From the NCBI GenBank assembly GCA_964430305.1, contig CAYSEX010000004.1, positions 10,997 through 74,996 of the forward strand: a DNA stretch of 64,000 nucleotides, in the 5' to 3' direction. The position numbers were made by a program, and so were the translations under genes. Of the stretch, positions 44,668-53,094 are shown one piece after another. How positions within the stretch are numbered: the stretch's first letter is position 1; every line of letters begins with the position of its first letter. Source of the stretch: CAIZGX01 sp964430305. GTDB taxonomy: Bacteria > Bacteroidota > Bacteroidia > Flavobacteriales_D > Sanyastnellaceae. Below the pieces are notes generated by a model. That model was given only the letters and a program-made list of their open reading frames with translations, did no database searches and was not told the origin of the DNA.

Positions 44668-46344
44668 ATGAGTTTTCCTTCAGACCTTGAAATTGCACAA
44701 AAGTGCGAAATGAAGCACATCAATGAAATTGCTTCAAAATTGAGTATTGACTTAAATGAGATTGATCCTTATGGTAAATACAAGGCTAAACTGCCTTTAA
44801 ATCTGATTAATGAGCAATCCGTTCAAAAATCAAAATTGATTCTCGTGACAGCCATTACCCCAACACCTGCAGGAGAGGGAAAAACAACTACTTCAATAGG
44901 CCTGAATGAAGGATTAAATAAATTAGGTAAGAAATCTGTGGTGGTTTTAAGAGAACCTTCATTAGGTCCTGTGTTCGGAATCAAAGGTGGTGCTGCGGGT
45001 GGAGGATATGCACAGGTTGTACCAATGGAGGACATTAATTTACACTTCACAGGCGATTTTGCCGCTATTGAAAAGGCAAATAACTTACTTGCCGCGTTGA
45101 TTGACAATAACCTTCAAAACAAACAAAACAATTTAGGTTTAGATCCAAGACAGATTTATTGGAAGCGTGTCATGGACATGAATGACCGTGCTTTGCGTAA
45201 CATCACCATTGGCCTAGGCGGCACTGCAAACGGAATTCCGAGACAAGATGGGTTCAATATAACACCAGCTTCGGAAGTCATGGCCATTTTGTGCATGAGT
45301 AATTCAATAGATGACTTGAAGCAAAAACTAGGGAATATTTTCGTTGGTTTTACATTTGATAGAAAGCCAATCTATGCCCGCGATCTGAAAGCTGAGGGAG
45401 CAATGGCTTTGCTGTTAAAAGATGCTATAAAACCAAATCTTGTGCAGACCCTTGAAGGTAATCCAGCCATATTACATGGCGGTCCGTTCGCAAATATTGC
45501 CCAAGGTACAAATACCATTTTAGCCACGAAAATGGGAATGTCATTAGCAGACTATGTGGTCACAGAAGCGGGATTTGGCGCAGACCTTGGCGCTGAAAAA
45601 TTTATGCATATCAAATGTGGAGCAGCCGGAATTGAACCTCATGCCATAGTGCTTGTGGCAACTATTCGAGCGCTTCGTCACCACGGAGGAGCAAAGAAAG
45701 AAGAATACAACACGGCAGACTTATCTCGAGTAAAGGCCGGATTCGCTAACCTTCAAAGACATATTGAAAATTGCTCCAAGTTTGGAATAAATCCGGTAAT
45801 TGCCATTAATCATTTCCCAACAGATACAGATGAAGAAATTGAATTTGTTATAAAGTCTTGTGCAGAAATGGGGGTAGAAGCTATTGTTGCAAAAGGATTT
45901 GCCTCCGGTGGTGAGGGTATGACAAATTTGGCTGAAGGAGTAATTCGATCATTAGAGTCAGGTAAAAATAAGTTCAATCGATTATACCATAATGATCTTC
46001 CTGTGAAAGAGAAAATTCATGTCTTAGCAACTCAAATTTATGGTGCTACTCACGTGAATTACACGAAAGAGGCTGAGACCAATTTGCGAACCATAGACCG
46101 ATTGGGTTTAAGCAGCCTGCCTATATGCATGGCCAAAACGCAGAAGTCGTTTTCAGATGATGAATCAAAAATTGGAAGACCGGAAAATTTCGTTGTAACG
46201 GTTCGTGAATTTGAATTTGCGGTGGGTGCCGGTTTCATCATTCCTATATTAGGAGATATGATGAGAATGCCTGGTTTACCCGCAATTCCTGCCAGTGAAC
46301 ATATGGACATAGATTCAAATGGTGTAGTCTCAGGCCTATCTTAA
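44668..46344 (+). CDS. fhs: Formate-tetrahydrofolate ligase
   Basis: A 558-residue ATP-dependent ligase that makes 10-formyl-tetrahydrofolate from formate. The P-loop PTPAGEGKTTTSIGL (about 66-80) and FGIKGGAAGGGYAQVVPMEDINLHFTGD are diagnostic, and the length is normal. Its stop overlaps the start of fdhD (TAATG), so the two are coupled. The pair links formate to one-carbon metabolism. Confidence 0.96.
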   Translation: MSFPSDLEIAQKCEMKHINEIASKLSIDLNEIDPYGKYKAKLPLNLINEQSVQKSKLILVTAITPTPAGEGKTTTSIGLNEGLNKLGKKSVVVLREPSLGPVFGIKGGAAGGGYAQVVPMEDINLHFTGDFAAIEKANNLLAALIDNNLQNKQNNLGLDPRQIYWKRVMDMNDRALRNITIGLGGTANGIPRQDGFNITPASEVMAILCMSNSIDDLKQKLGNIFVGFTFDRKPIYARDLKAEGAMALLLKDAIKPNLVQTLEGNPAILHGGPFANIAQGTNTILATKMGMSLADYVVTEAGFGADLGAEKFMHIKCGAAGIEPHAIVLVATIRALRHHGGAKKEEYNTADLSRVKAGFANLQRHIENCSKFGINPVIAINHFPTDTDEEIEFVIKSCAEMGVEAIVAKGFASGGEGMTNLAEGVIRSLESGKNKFNRLYHNDLPVKEKIHVLATQIYGATHVNYTKEAETNLRTIDRLGLSSLPICMAKTQKSFSDDESKIGRPENFVVTVREFEFAVGAGFIIPILGDMMRMPGLPAIPASEHMDIDSNGVVSGLS

Positions 46345-47084
46345 TGAAGGATTGGCTTCCATATGAAGTTCTGAAAAATGACAACCTCATTTATGATGCG
46401 GTAGCTGTTGAAATTCCAATTCAACTTATTTTGAACAATGAGAAACTCACGGTTTCAATGTGTTCTCCTTCGCAAATAAGAGAATGGGCCTTGGGACTTT
46501 TGTTTACAGAAGGGTATCTAAAATCTACAGATGATTTGGTTTCAATAGAAGTTTCAACGGATAAAAATATTTTAAAAGTTTTTGTTGAAACAAAGTTGTT
46601 GCAGAACAGAGTCAATTCAATGAGCTTGTTGAGTGTAACCGCTTGCGGAATATGTGGAAAAACATCGTTTGAGCCCATAAGCGGTCAGGCATTAAGTGCT
46701 AATAGCAAGGAATTTAGACCAGAAGAGCTAATTGAAAAGTTAAGGTCGGCCCAAACCGTTTTTAACGAAACAGGTGCTGTTCATGCAGCAGGTATTTACA
46801 GTGAAGATTCAAGTTTATTAATCTCGGCCGAAGATGTAGGAAGGCATAATGCAGTTGACAAATGCATTGGCGATTTGTTTCAAAGAAATTTATTATCCCA
46901 AGCACGAATATTGGTTGTAACAAGTAGGGTTTCTTACGAAATAGTGGCAAAAGCATTCAAAGCAAATCTTGCAGTTATTGTTGCTGTTAGTGCACCAACC
47001 TCATTGGCAATTGATTTTTGCAAAGAACTAGGCATTCAATTGTACGGATTTGTGAGACTTGGAAAAGTGGTTAGATATACTTGA
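46344..47084 (+). CDS. fdhD: Sulfurtransferase FdhD (formate dehydrogenase accessory)
   Basis: The 246-residue protein contains ALGLLFTEGYL and TACGICGKTS, the C-x2-C pair that carries sulfur in FdhD, and SAEDVGRHNAVDK. It moves sulfur from IscS to the molybdenum cofactor of formate dehydrogenase. No formate dehydrogenase or molybdopterin gene is in this window. Coupling to fhs suggests both serve formate handling. Confidence 0.93.
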   Translation: MKDWLPYEVLKNDNLIYDAVAVEIPIQLILNNEKLTVSMCSPSQIREWALGLLFTEGYLKSTDDLVSIEVSTDKNILKVFVETKLLQNRVNSMSLLSVTACGICGKTSFEPISGQALSANSKEFRPEELIEKLRSAQTVFNETGAVHAAGIYSEDSSLLISAEDVGRHNAVDKCIGDLFQRNLLSQARILVVTSRVSYEIVAKAFKANLAVIVAVSAPTSLAIDFCKELGIQLYGFVRLGKVVRYT

Positions 47085-47111
47085 TTTGCACTATATAATT
47101 CGAAGAGGATT

Positions 47112-47140
47112 TTTGTTTACGTTGATTTTTCCTATATTTG
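47112..47140 (+). promoter_or_regulatory. Promoter of the porin-PstS-like-kinase-regulator operon
   Basis: TTTG at 47112-47115 and TATATTTG at 47133-47140 (exact -7 consensus) are 17 nt apart. The -7 box ends 3 nt before the ATG at 47144, so transcription would begin at or beside the start codon. Confidence 0.5.
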
Positions 47141-47143
47141 GGA

Positions 47144-48220
47144 ATGCAAAAAAAGTGTTCTTTTGTCTTAATTTTTACGTGCTTTTTAAGCCTTGGACAT
47201 TTGATGTCTCAAGAGAGAGTAACCCAATTTAATGGTTTTGGCCACACCGAATACCAGTTTAACAACAACAAACAAATCAATTCTTTTTTCACATTAGGAG
47301 AACATGATTTTTTTGTGAATTCGAAACTCTCAAATCGAATTTCATTTTTAGGAGAGTATGTGATCCGATTTAATGGGAGTTCATCTACCAACTATTTACC
47401 AAGTATTGAACGTTCTTTAGTTAAATTCAATATTAAAGGTAACCACAGTATTATTGCGGGTAAAGTTCATACCCCATTGAACTATTGGAATGATGTTTAT
47501 CATCATGGTCGTTTGTTTTTTCCTACTGTAGATCGTCCCATGGCGTTCTCATATCTTATTCCATTACACACTTTAGGTCTTCAGTTTCAAGGTCAGAATT
47601 TGGGTAAAATGAAATTTGGATATGACTTCATGGTTGGAAATGGAATTGCCTCTACCGATGCCGCTCATACCGACTGGCATACACCGGTAATCGCCTCAAT
47701 TCATATTAAGCCAGCTGATGATCTGAGAATAGGACTATCATATTACTATGAGTATTTGCCAAATAGTGTTTATGGGGCACATAGCGGTCATTCTTCTGTT
47801 TACCCTCACTACAACGGGGAGCTTTATAAAGGGCCATTGGATTATGAATTAGCTAGCTTTTCCTTGGCATATTTCGGACCTAAGTTTGAAATATTAAATG
47901 AGACTACGTTCAACTCTACACGAACTGACTCTCTAGGTAGAGCGAACAACTTTGCACAATATCTTTATGTTGGTTTGCCAATCAAGGAAATTCACACTCC
48001 CTTTGTTTACGCAGATATAATTCAAATTGCGAATAACGATCTTCACACCTATCATATGGGCAGAATGAAGGCAGGAGTGGGGTACAGATATCAATTTAAC
48101 TATCACCTGCAATTAAAATTACAAGCGGAATACGATCGTATGCTTCATTCGCATGATAATCACACCGTATTGTACGATCCATACTTCACCCTCAGATTTC
48201 AATTGGCTTATGGATTTTAA
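47144..48220 (+). CDS. Outer-membrane porin-like beta-barrel protein
   Basis: The ATG at 47144 gives MQKKCSFVLIFTC, a signal peptide ending near MSQ; an in-frame TTG at 47138 lies inside the -7 box. The 358 residues have alternating strands, many aromatic residues and a C-terminal FTLRFQLAYGF, as in porins. A segment AGKVHTPLNYWNDVYHHGR is reminiscent of porins associated with phosphate or small-anion uptake. The next gene, encoding a PstS-like periplasmic protein, overlaps its last 11 bases. Confidence 0.72.
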   Translation: MQKKCSFVLIFTCFLSLGHLMSQERVTQFNGFGHTEYQFNNNKQINSFFTLGEHDFFVNSKLSNRISFLGEYVIRFNGSSSTNYLPSIERSLVKFNIKGNHSIIAGKVHTPLNYWNDVYHHGRLFFPTVDRPMAFSYLIPLHTLGLQFQGQNLGKMKFGYDFMVGNGIASTDAAHTDWHTPVIASIHIKPADDLRIGLSYYYEYLPNSVYGAHSGHSSVYPHYNGELYKGPLDYELASFSLAYFGPKFEILNETTFNSTRTDSLGRANNFAQYLYVGLPIKEIHTPFVYADIIQIANNDLHTYHMGRMKAGVGYRYQFNYHLQLKLQAEYDRMLHSHDNHTVLYDPYFTLRFQLAYGF

Positions 48221-48650
48221 AAAAATATACCTTCCTTTTGTCCTAATGCTTTGTCTTTCAGCCAATGCTTTGGGGCAAAGTTGGAATTCCGGCTATGTGC
48301 TCATTGGAAATGATGTTCCAAAGAAAAGTTTTTCTAAGGGAGAAGTGAAAAGTGTTTTTAAAGGTGAATGGACTTCCTGGAGCAATGGTGCATCTGTTGT
48401 TGTTGTGCTGCCGGGATCAAAATCGCCTTTTGCTTTTGAATTTGCCAAGAATATTTTAGGCACTTCGGTACAAGGAATGCAAAAATTCTGGCTATCACTG
48501 GTTTTCCAGGGTAGAGCAAATCCCCCGGTTTTTGTTGATAGCCCGCAAGATGCATTGCAATTCGTAAAATACAACAAAGGTGCAATTGCGGTTGTGAATC
48601 TTCCACAATCGGAGATTCCAAATTACCTGATTCTAAATGTTCAGCCTTGA
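48210..48650 (+). CDS. Small PstS-like periplasmic binding protein
   Basis: The ATG at 48210 is chosen because it directly starts a signal peptide (1-24); an earlier frame start would lie within the porin gene. The 146 residues match the single-domain, phosphate-ABC-transporter-substrate-binding-like proteins: SKGEVKSVFKGEWTSWSNG, FWLSLVFQGRANPPVFVDS and YNKGAIAVV are typical. This is about half of PstS, one lobe only. No permease or ATPase is present, so it probably serves sensing with the following kinase rather than uptake. Confidence 0.78.
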   Translation: MDFKKIYLPFVLMLCLSANALGQSWNSGYVLIGNDVPKKSFSKGEVKSVFKGEWTSWSNGASVVVVLPGSKSPFAFEFAKNILGTSVQGMQKFWLSLVFQGRANPPVFVDSPQDALQFVKYNKGAIAVVNLPQSEIPNYLILNVQP

Positions 48651-50473
48651 GTTTTTTTCATACTATATCATTTCGAATTTGGTTGCCATTCTCATTGGCC
48701 ATGGTTTCTGTAATTCTTTTTGTTGGTTATTATTACCCAACTCAACAAAGAGTTTTTTATCAAAATTCGAAACAAACAGAAATTAGAGAGTTAGCAGAAA
48801 CAGTTGCTCTGGGTGTTGAATTATCATTGAATAGTGATGATTTTTTTGGTTTAAAAAAGACAATTGATTTTGCGTCTGAAAAGCAAGAGTTTGAATTTGT
48901 AGCAGTAATTGCTGAAGATTCACTTTCGGGCGATGCCAATATATTGGCTTCTTTTCCCGCAGACATAGATTCAAAAAGACTAACACTAAAAGATACTGTA
49001 AAATATTTTTACAGCGAAGCGCCATTTCAAACCGAAACGTTGTCTGGTCGCATTATTGTTTGCTATGCCAATGAAAAATTGGTTGAATTAATAAGCAAAG
49101 AGCAAGAACCTATTTATCTCGCATTGGGCATTTTTATGGTAATTTCCTTGCTTGCCTTTTATTTGTTCGCGAAAAGATTGTCGAAACCAATTTATCAATT
49201 GAAAGTTTTAACGAATCAATTAAGTGAAGGTAATTATGAGCTTGATTCTCATATTAAAATTTCCAAAGATGAAGTAGGTGAACTTTCAAAATCAGTTTTA
49301 GAATTACAATCAAATCTGATTGAGGCAAGAAACAGAAATAAGCAACTTACAGATGGATTGGAAGAGGAAATTCGGATTCGAACGGAAGAATTAGAAAAGC
49401 TATCCTTAGTGGCGAAATCTACCACCAACTGTGTAATCATAACAGATGCTGAGAAGAGAATACAATGGGTTAATGACAGTGTGCTGAAATTAACAGGATA
49501 CAGCAGTGATGAAATTATTGGTAGAACACCTCGAATGTTTCAATTTGAAAAGACAAATTCAGTTGTTACAGAATTTATACGTGAAAAATTAGATAAACAC
49601 GAAGCCGTAGTTAATATAGAGGTGCTCAATAGAGGGAAGTTCGGAAATGAATATTGGTTAGCACTGAATATTGTTCCTCTCTTCAATGCAGAAGATCAAG
49701 TTTATGGTTACATAGCCATCGAAAATGATATTACTGAAAAGAAGAAATATGAGGAAGAGCAAGAGCTGCTTTTCAATCTGACGAATAATCAAAATTTAAG
49801 GCTCAAGAATTTTGCCCATATTGTTTCACATAATTTGCGTTCTCACTCTGCGAATATTCAAGTTTTAACTGGAATTATTGCGTCGAAATACGGAGATTCA
49901 ATTCAAGATGAGGTGATAAACATGCTAAGTAAATCGTCAACTAACTTGTTGGAAACTGTTGATCACTTGTCAGAGGTAGCGCTCATGATTACCAATAAGC
50001 AAGGTACACTTGAAGTAATATTAATAAAGGACGTGTTAATTAAAACCATTGATTCTGTTCAGGCTTTAGCTTCAAATAATAATGTTTTCATTGAATTAGA
50101 TCCAATAGAAGAGCATCAGTCCATACTTGGAATTCAGGCCTATGTAGACAGTGTACTTTTAAATTTATTAACGAACGCAATTAAATATTCAGATTCGAAA
50201 AAACAAAAATCGACCATTCGAATAAAAACGGAAGTGACTTCAGAATACGTTCATGTCTCATTTATTGATAACGGTCTGGGAATTGATTTGGAGAAACACG
50301 GACGAAAGATGTTTGGCATGTACAAGACTTTTCATGAACACAAGGATTCAAGAGGAATAGGATTATTTATGATCAAAAACCAAATTGAAGCAATTGGAGG
50401 GAAAATAGAAGTTGAAAGTACAGAAGGAATTGGAAGTACATTTACGGCAAGTTTTAAAAATGGCTCAGAATAA
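48647..50473 (+). CDS. Membrane PAS-domain sensor histidine kinase
   Basis: The start is TTG at 48647, overlapping the upstream stop as TTGA; the next in-frame Met is 18 codons later, within the first transmembrane helix. The 608 residues contain TM1 (about 10-30), a periplasmic region (about 31-150), TM2 (about 153-175), HAMP (about 176-230), a coiled coil, a PAS domain (about 250-365) and a kinase core with phosphoacceptor His in HIVSHNLRSHS, N-box NLLTNAIKYSD, DNGLGID and RGIGLFMIKNQ. It should phosphorylate the response regulator encoded next. Confidence 0.9.
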   Translation: MSFFHTISFRIWLPFSLAMVSVILFVGYYYPTQQRVFYQNSKQTEIRELAETVALGVELSLNSDDFFGLKKTIDFASEKQEFEFVAVIAEDSLSGDANILASFPADIDSKRLTLKDTVKYFYSEAPFQTETLSGRIIVCYANEKLVELISKEQEPIYLALGIFMVISLLAFYLFAKRLSKPIYQLKVLTNQLSEGNYELDSHIKISKDEVGELSKSVLELQSNLIEARNRNKQLTDGLEEEIRIRTEELEKLSLVAKSTTNCVIITDAEKRIQWVNDSVLKLTGYSSDEIIGRTPRMFQFEKTNSVVTEFIREKLDKHEAVVNIEVLNRGKFGNEYWLALNIVPLFNAEDQVYGYIAIENDITEKKKYEEEQELLFNLTNNQNLRLKNFAHIVSHNLRSHSANIQVLTGIIASKYGDSIQDEVINMLSKSSTNLLETVDHLSEVALMITNKQGTLEVILIKDVLIKTIDSVQALASNNNVFIELDPIEEHQSILGIQAYVDSVLLNLLTNAIKYSDSKKQKSTIRIKTEVTSEYVHVSFIDNGLGIDLEKHGRKMFGMYKTFHEHKDSRGIGLFMIKNQIEAIGGKIEVESTEGIGSTFTASFKNGSE

Positions 50474-50840
50474 TCATATTTGTATTGTTGATGATGACCC
50501 GATCTGTGTATACACCACGCGGTTATTGATTGAGGCTACTGGTAAGTTTGATAAAATTTCATTTTTTTCTAACGGAAAAGAGGCCTTTCAAGGTCTAAGC
50601 CAATTGTTTGGTACAGCGGAGTTTCCTCAAATTATTTTGCTTGATATTAATATGCCCATTTGGGATGCATGGGATTTTCTTGATGAATTGAATAAGGAAA
50701 ATGCAGATATTGCAAGCTCTATTTACGTTGTAAGTAGTTCAAATGATCCTGAAGATGAACAGCGCGCAAAAGCGTATGCACAAGTGAAAGGATTTTTGTT
50801 AAAGCCTATTCAATTGAATCAATTGAATTTCGGTCATTGA
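50460..50840 (+). CDS. Single-domain response regulator
   Basis: From the ATG at 50460, 126 residues form a receiver domain with acidic pocket Asp11-Asp13, phosphoacceptor Asp62 in ILLDINMP, switch Ser near 92-94 and Lys115 in FLLKPI. No output domain follows. It overlaps the kinase gene by 14 nt. The product probably acts by protein contact or relays phosphate. Its 3' end overlaps the convergent gene at 50806 by 35 bp. Confidence 0.9.
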   Translation: MAQNNHICIVDDDPICVYTTRLLIEATGKFDKISFFSNGKEAFQGLSQLFGTAEFPQIILLDINMPIWDAWDFLDELNKENADIASSIYVVSSSNDPEDEQRAKAYAQVKGFLLKPIQLNQLNFGH

Positions 50841-51954
50841 TATCATAAACATAATTGATTTTTCGAATTTCTCCTGATTGTCCGGAGATTAGAAAGTTTT
50901 GTGCATGTCGCTCGCCAATGGTCTGTCTAATTTTTCGATTTAACTTGGAAACTGCTTGACTCAGACTATCATTCGTGTTCAGAACAAGGTGCTTCATGCG
51001 TTGAGTACACTCTGAGAAATCTGTTCTTCTGGTGCATTTCAAATACCGTTCAGTGAGCTCTTCTAAATATTGAGGAAAATCCTGGAATTTAATTCCATTG
51101 GGATGATCAAAGAAAAAAGAATAAACTGTTTTTTCAACTGGAGTGAAGGGCAATTCAATGTTGAGCTCTGGAATGAAAAATTGATAGGATTGATTATCCA
51201 TATATAGAGTGAAAGGATTTTGTTTCGCATAACTGTTATTCATCATTTTCCAGATCTTCCTTAGTTCATCTAACCTGCGATGCAATTGATCTAACATTAA
51301 CGAATTCACATGTGACTCCAACTCATTGGTGCAATATGGACATACGTCCGCAGATCTAAACCTATCTATATAATCACTCTTCTTTGTTGCATAGTGAAAT
51401 AGGCAATAATTCGGATGAAGCTCATGTGTAAAATACATGCTTGGAATGAATTGCATAAAAGCAAAACTTAACAACTCAAAACCAACTGGAAGAAAGCTAC
51501 TGCTTAATGCATGGTCAATGCTCGTATTATCTAATATATCTGTATTCAATTTCCTTTGATTCTGTGTTGCATATGACTCAAATACACTGTCCCATTTATT
51601 AATATTTATGAAATACATCGAGGCCTCTTCTGTAAGTGAACCAGACCAGCCTTTGGCTGGAATGTCAGCAGCTGTTAAAACTATAATGACATCTTGGTGA
51701 CTCAATTTGTTTTTTTCAGCGAATTGTTTGGCCACACCATAAGCACTTCGCTGCTTTACTGCTACCTGAGATTTGGTTATTAATGAACTTCGAATTTGTG
51801 TGTCATATTTTGGAACGGAAAAGTATTCTAGTGGATCATCTGAAAAATGTTTTTCATACATAACCGGCCCTTGTTGTTTATTCAAAAAATCAATAAGAAC
51901 TTTTGAAAACGAACTGTCTTTATTGGTATGGTCTGCAATTACGTGTACAATCAT
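50806..51954 (-). CDS. Uncharacterised protein with CxxC and winged-helix-like C-terminus
   Basis: The 382-residue protein has no signal peptide and no family I recognise. The first 170 residues are alpha/beta with a hydrophobic VIIVLTAADIP strand, an FAFMQFIPSMYF segment follows, CPYC occurs near residue 206, and a helical, basic segment follows (about 220-245). Residues about 275-315 read FTPVEKTVYSFFFDHPNGIKF, a pattern seen in Bacteroidota proteins with a helical or winged-helix-like domain; the last 60 residues are basic and helical. It may be a zinc-binding regulator. Family assignment remains open. Confidence 0.6.
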   Translation of the reverse strand: MIVHVIADHTNKDSSFSKVLIDFLNKQQGPVMYEKHFSDDPLEYFSVPKYDTQIRSSLITKSQVAVKQRSAYGVAKQFAEKNKLSHQDVIIVLTAADIPAKGWSGSLTEEASMYFININKWDSVFESYATQNQRKLNTDILDNTSIDHALSSSFLPVGFELLSFAFMQFIPSMYFTHELHPNYCLFHYATKKSDYIDRFRSADVCPYCTNELESHVNSLMLDQLHRRLDELRKIWKMMNNSYAKQNPFTLYMDNQSYQFFIPELNIELPFTPVEKTVYSFFFDHPNGIKFQDFPQYLEELTERYLKCTRRTDFSECTQRMKHLVLNTNDSLSQAVSKLNRKIRQTIGERHAQNFLISGQSGEIRKINYVYDINDRNSIDSIE

Positions 51955-52073
51955 AGTTGGTAAATGAATCGCGAAAATTAGAATTTAATTAAGTTCAATT
52001 TTAAATGGCAAGCTTGACATACTAGAAACGAATAAAATCTAATTTTTCTTGCGCTGCTGTATTGTTGAAATTT

Positions 52074-52090
52074 ATTCTTTCAAAGAGAAT
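52074..52090. repeat. Short hairpin in the gap before fabI
   Basis: ATTCTTT (52074-52080) and AGAGAAT (52084-52090) pair with one G-T wobble around the loop CAA. The gap 51955-52173 is otherwise AT-rich, and no convincing gene is seen in it. Confidence 0.3.
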
Positions 52091-52147
52091 GAACATGTGG
52101 TTGTGGAAAGCAAGGGTATATTCAATCTGAAGATGCAAGAAAAGATG

Positions 52148-52155
52148 TATTTTTG
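52148..52155 (+). promoter_or_regulatory. -7 box of fabI
   Basis: TATTTTTG matches TAnnTTTG exactly and ends 18 nt before the ATG at 52174. TCTG at 52126-52129, 18 nt upstream, is an imperfect -33. Confidence 0.5.
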
Positions 52156-52173
52156 ATTCCTAAACCAAATCAA

Positions 52174-52983
52174 ATGTCTCAAATTTTAAAAGGTAAAAAG
52201 GGTATAATCAGTGGAGCCTTGAATAACATGAGTATTGCATGGAAGGTCGCTGAAAGAGCCGCAGAAGAAGGTGCAGAAATTGTATTGACCAACGCGCCTA
52301 TTGCAATGAGAATGGGTGAAATAAATGGGTTAGCGGAAAAAATTAATGCTCCAATCATTCCGGCTGATGCAACGAATGAAGCAGATTTAGAAAATCTATT
52401 TGATAAATCAGTAGAACACTTTGGCGGGAAGATAGACTTTGTATTGCATAGTATAGGAATGTCTCCAAATGTTCGAAAAGGAAAGCATTACACAGATTTA
52501 AATTATGAATGGTACAAACAATCCATGGATGTTAGTGCAGTCTCTCTTCATAAAATGTTGGCCATGGCTTATAAGAAAGATGCTATTAATGAGTGGGGTA
52601 GTGTTGTAGCATTGAGTTATATAGCAGCTCAAAGAACTTTTCCAGATTATTCTGATATGGCAGATGCAAAAGCCTTACTTGAAAGTATAGCTCGAAGTTT
52701 CGGATATCATTACGGATCTGCGAAGAAGGTTCGTATCAATACTATTTCACAATCACCAACAGTTACTACTGCAGGTTCAGGAGTGAAGGGGTTTGATGGC
52801 TTTATAAGTTTTGCTGACGAAATGTCTCCACTTGGTAATGCAGATGCTTTGGCATGTGCAGACTATTGCATCGCGCTATTTAGTGATTTAACGCGCATGG
52901 TGACTATGCAAAATCTGTTTCATGATGGAGGGTTCTCATCTACAGGTGTTACGCCTCAAGTGATAGATCGCTTTACAAAATAA
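52174..52983 (+). CDS. fabI: Enoyl-[acyl-carrier-protein] reductase
   Basis: The ATG at 52174 gives 269 residues; an in-frame TTG at 52153 overlaps the -7 box. The sequence has the FabI NAD loop with SIAWKVAERAAEEGAEIVLT, the D-A-T and HSIGMSPN elements, and the catalytic Y-x6-K as YSDMADAK, distinguishing FabI from classical Y-x3-K SDRs. It reduces enoyl-ACP in the last step of each fatty-acid elongation cycle. It is monocistronic, with a terminator at 53001-53025. Confidence 0.92.
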   Translation: MSQILKGKKGIISGALNNMSIAWKVAERAAEEGAEIVLTNAPIAMRMGEINGLAEKINAPIIPADATNEADLENLFDKSVEHFGGKIDFVLHSIGMSPNVRKGKHYTDLNYEWYKQSMDVSAVSLHKMLAMAYKKDAINEWGSVVALSYIAAQRTFPDYSDMADAKALLESIARSFGYHYGSAKKVRINTISQSPTVTTAGSGVKGFDGFISFADEMSPLGNADALACADYCIALFSDLTRMVTMQNLFHDGGFSSTGVTPQVIDRFTK

Positions 52984-53000
52984 GTTTTTCTATAGATTAT

Positions 53001-53029
53001 AAAGGGACGCCGTGAGCGTCCCTTTTATT
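53001..53029 (+). terminator. Rho-independent terminator of fabI
   Basis: AAAGGGACGC (53001-53010) pairs with GCGTCCCTTT (53016-53025) across CGTGA, followed by T-rich sequence, 18 nt after the fabI stop. Confidence 0.9.
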
Positions 53030-53068
53030 TTGAGCAATTTTTTCTACATTCCATTATTGTATGTGAAC

Positions 53069-53076
53069 TACATTTG
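53069..53076 (+). promoter_or_regulatory. -7 box of the S9 peptidase gene
   Basis: TACATTTG fits TAnnTTTG exactly and ends 18 nt before the ATG at 53095. A -33 box is not clear. Confidence 0.45.
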
Positions 53077-53094
53077 AATTAATTAAATTAAAAA

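Noticed and set aside
52089..52130. A 13-codon ATG frame in the gap before fabI
   Set aside because: Too short, no promoter placed for it, and the fabI -7 box lies just downstream.
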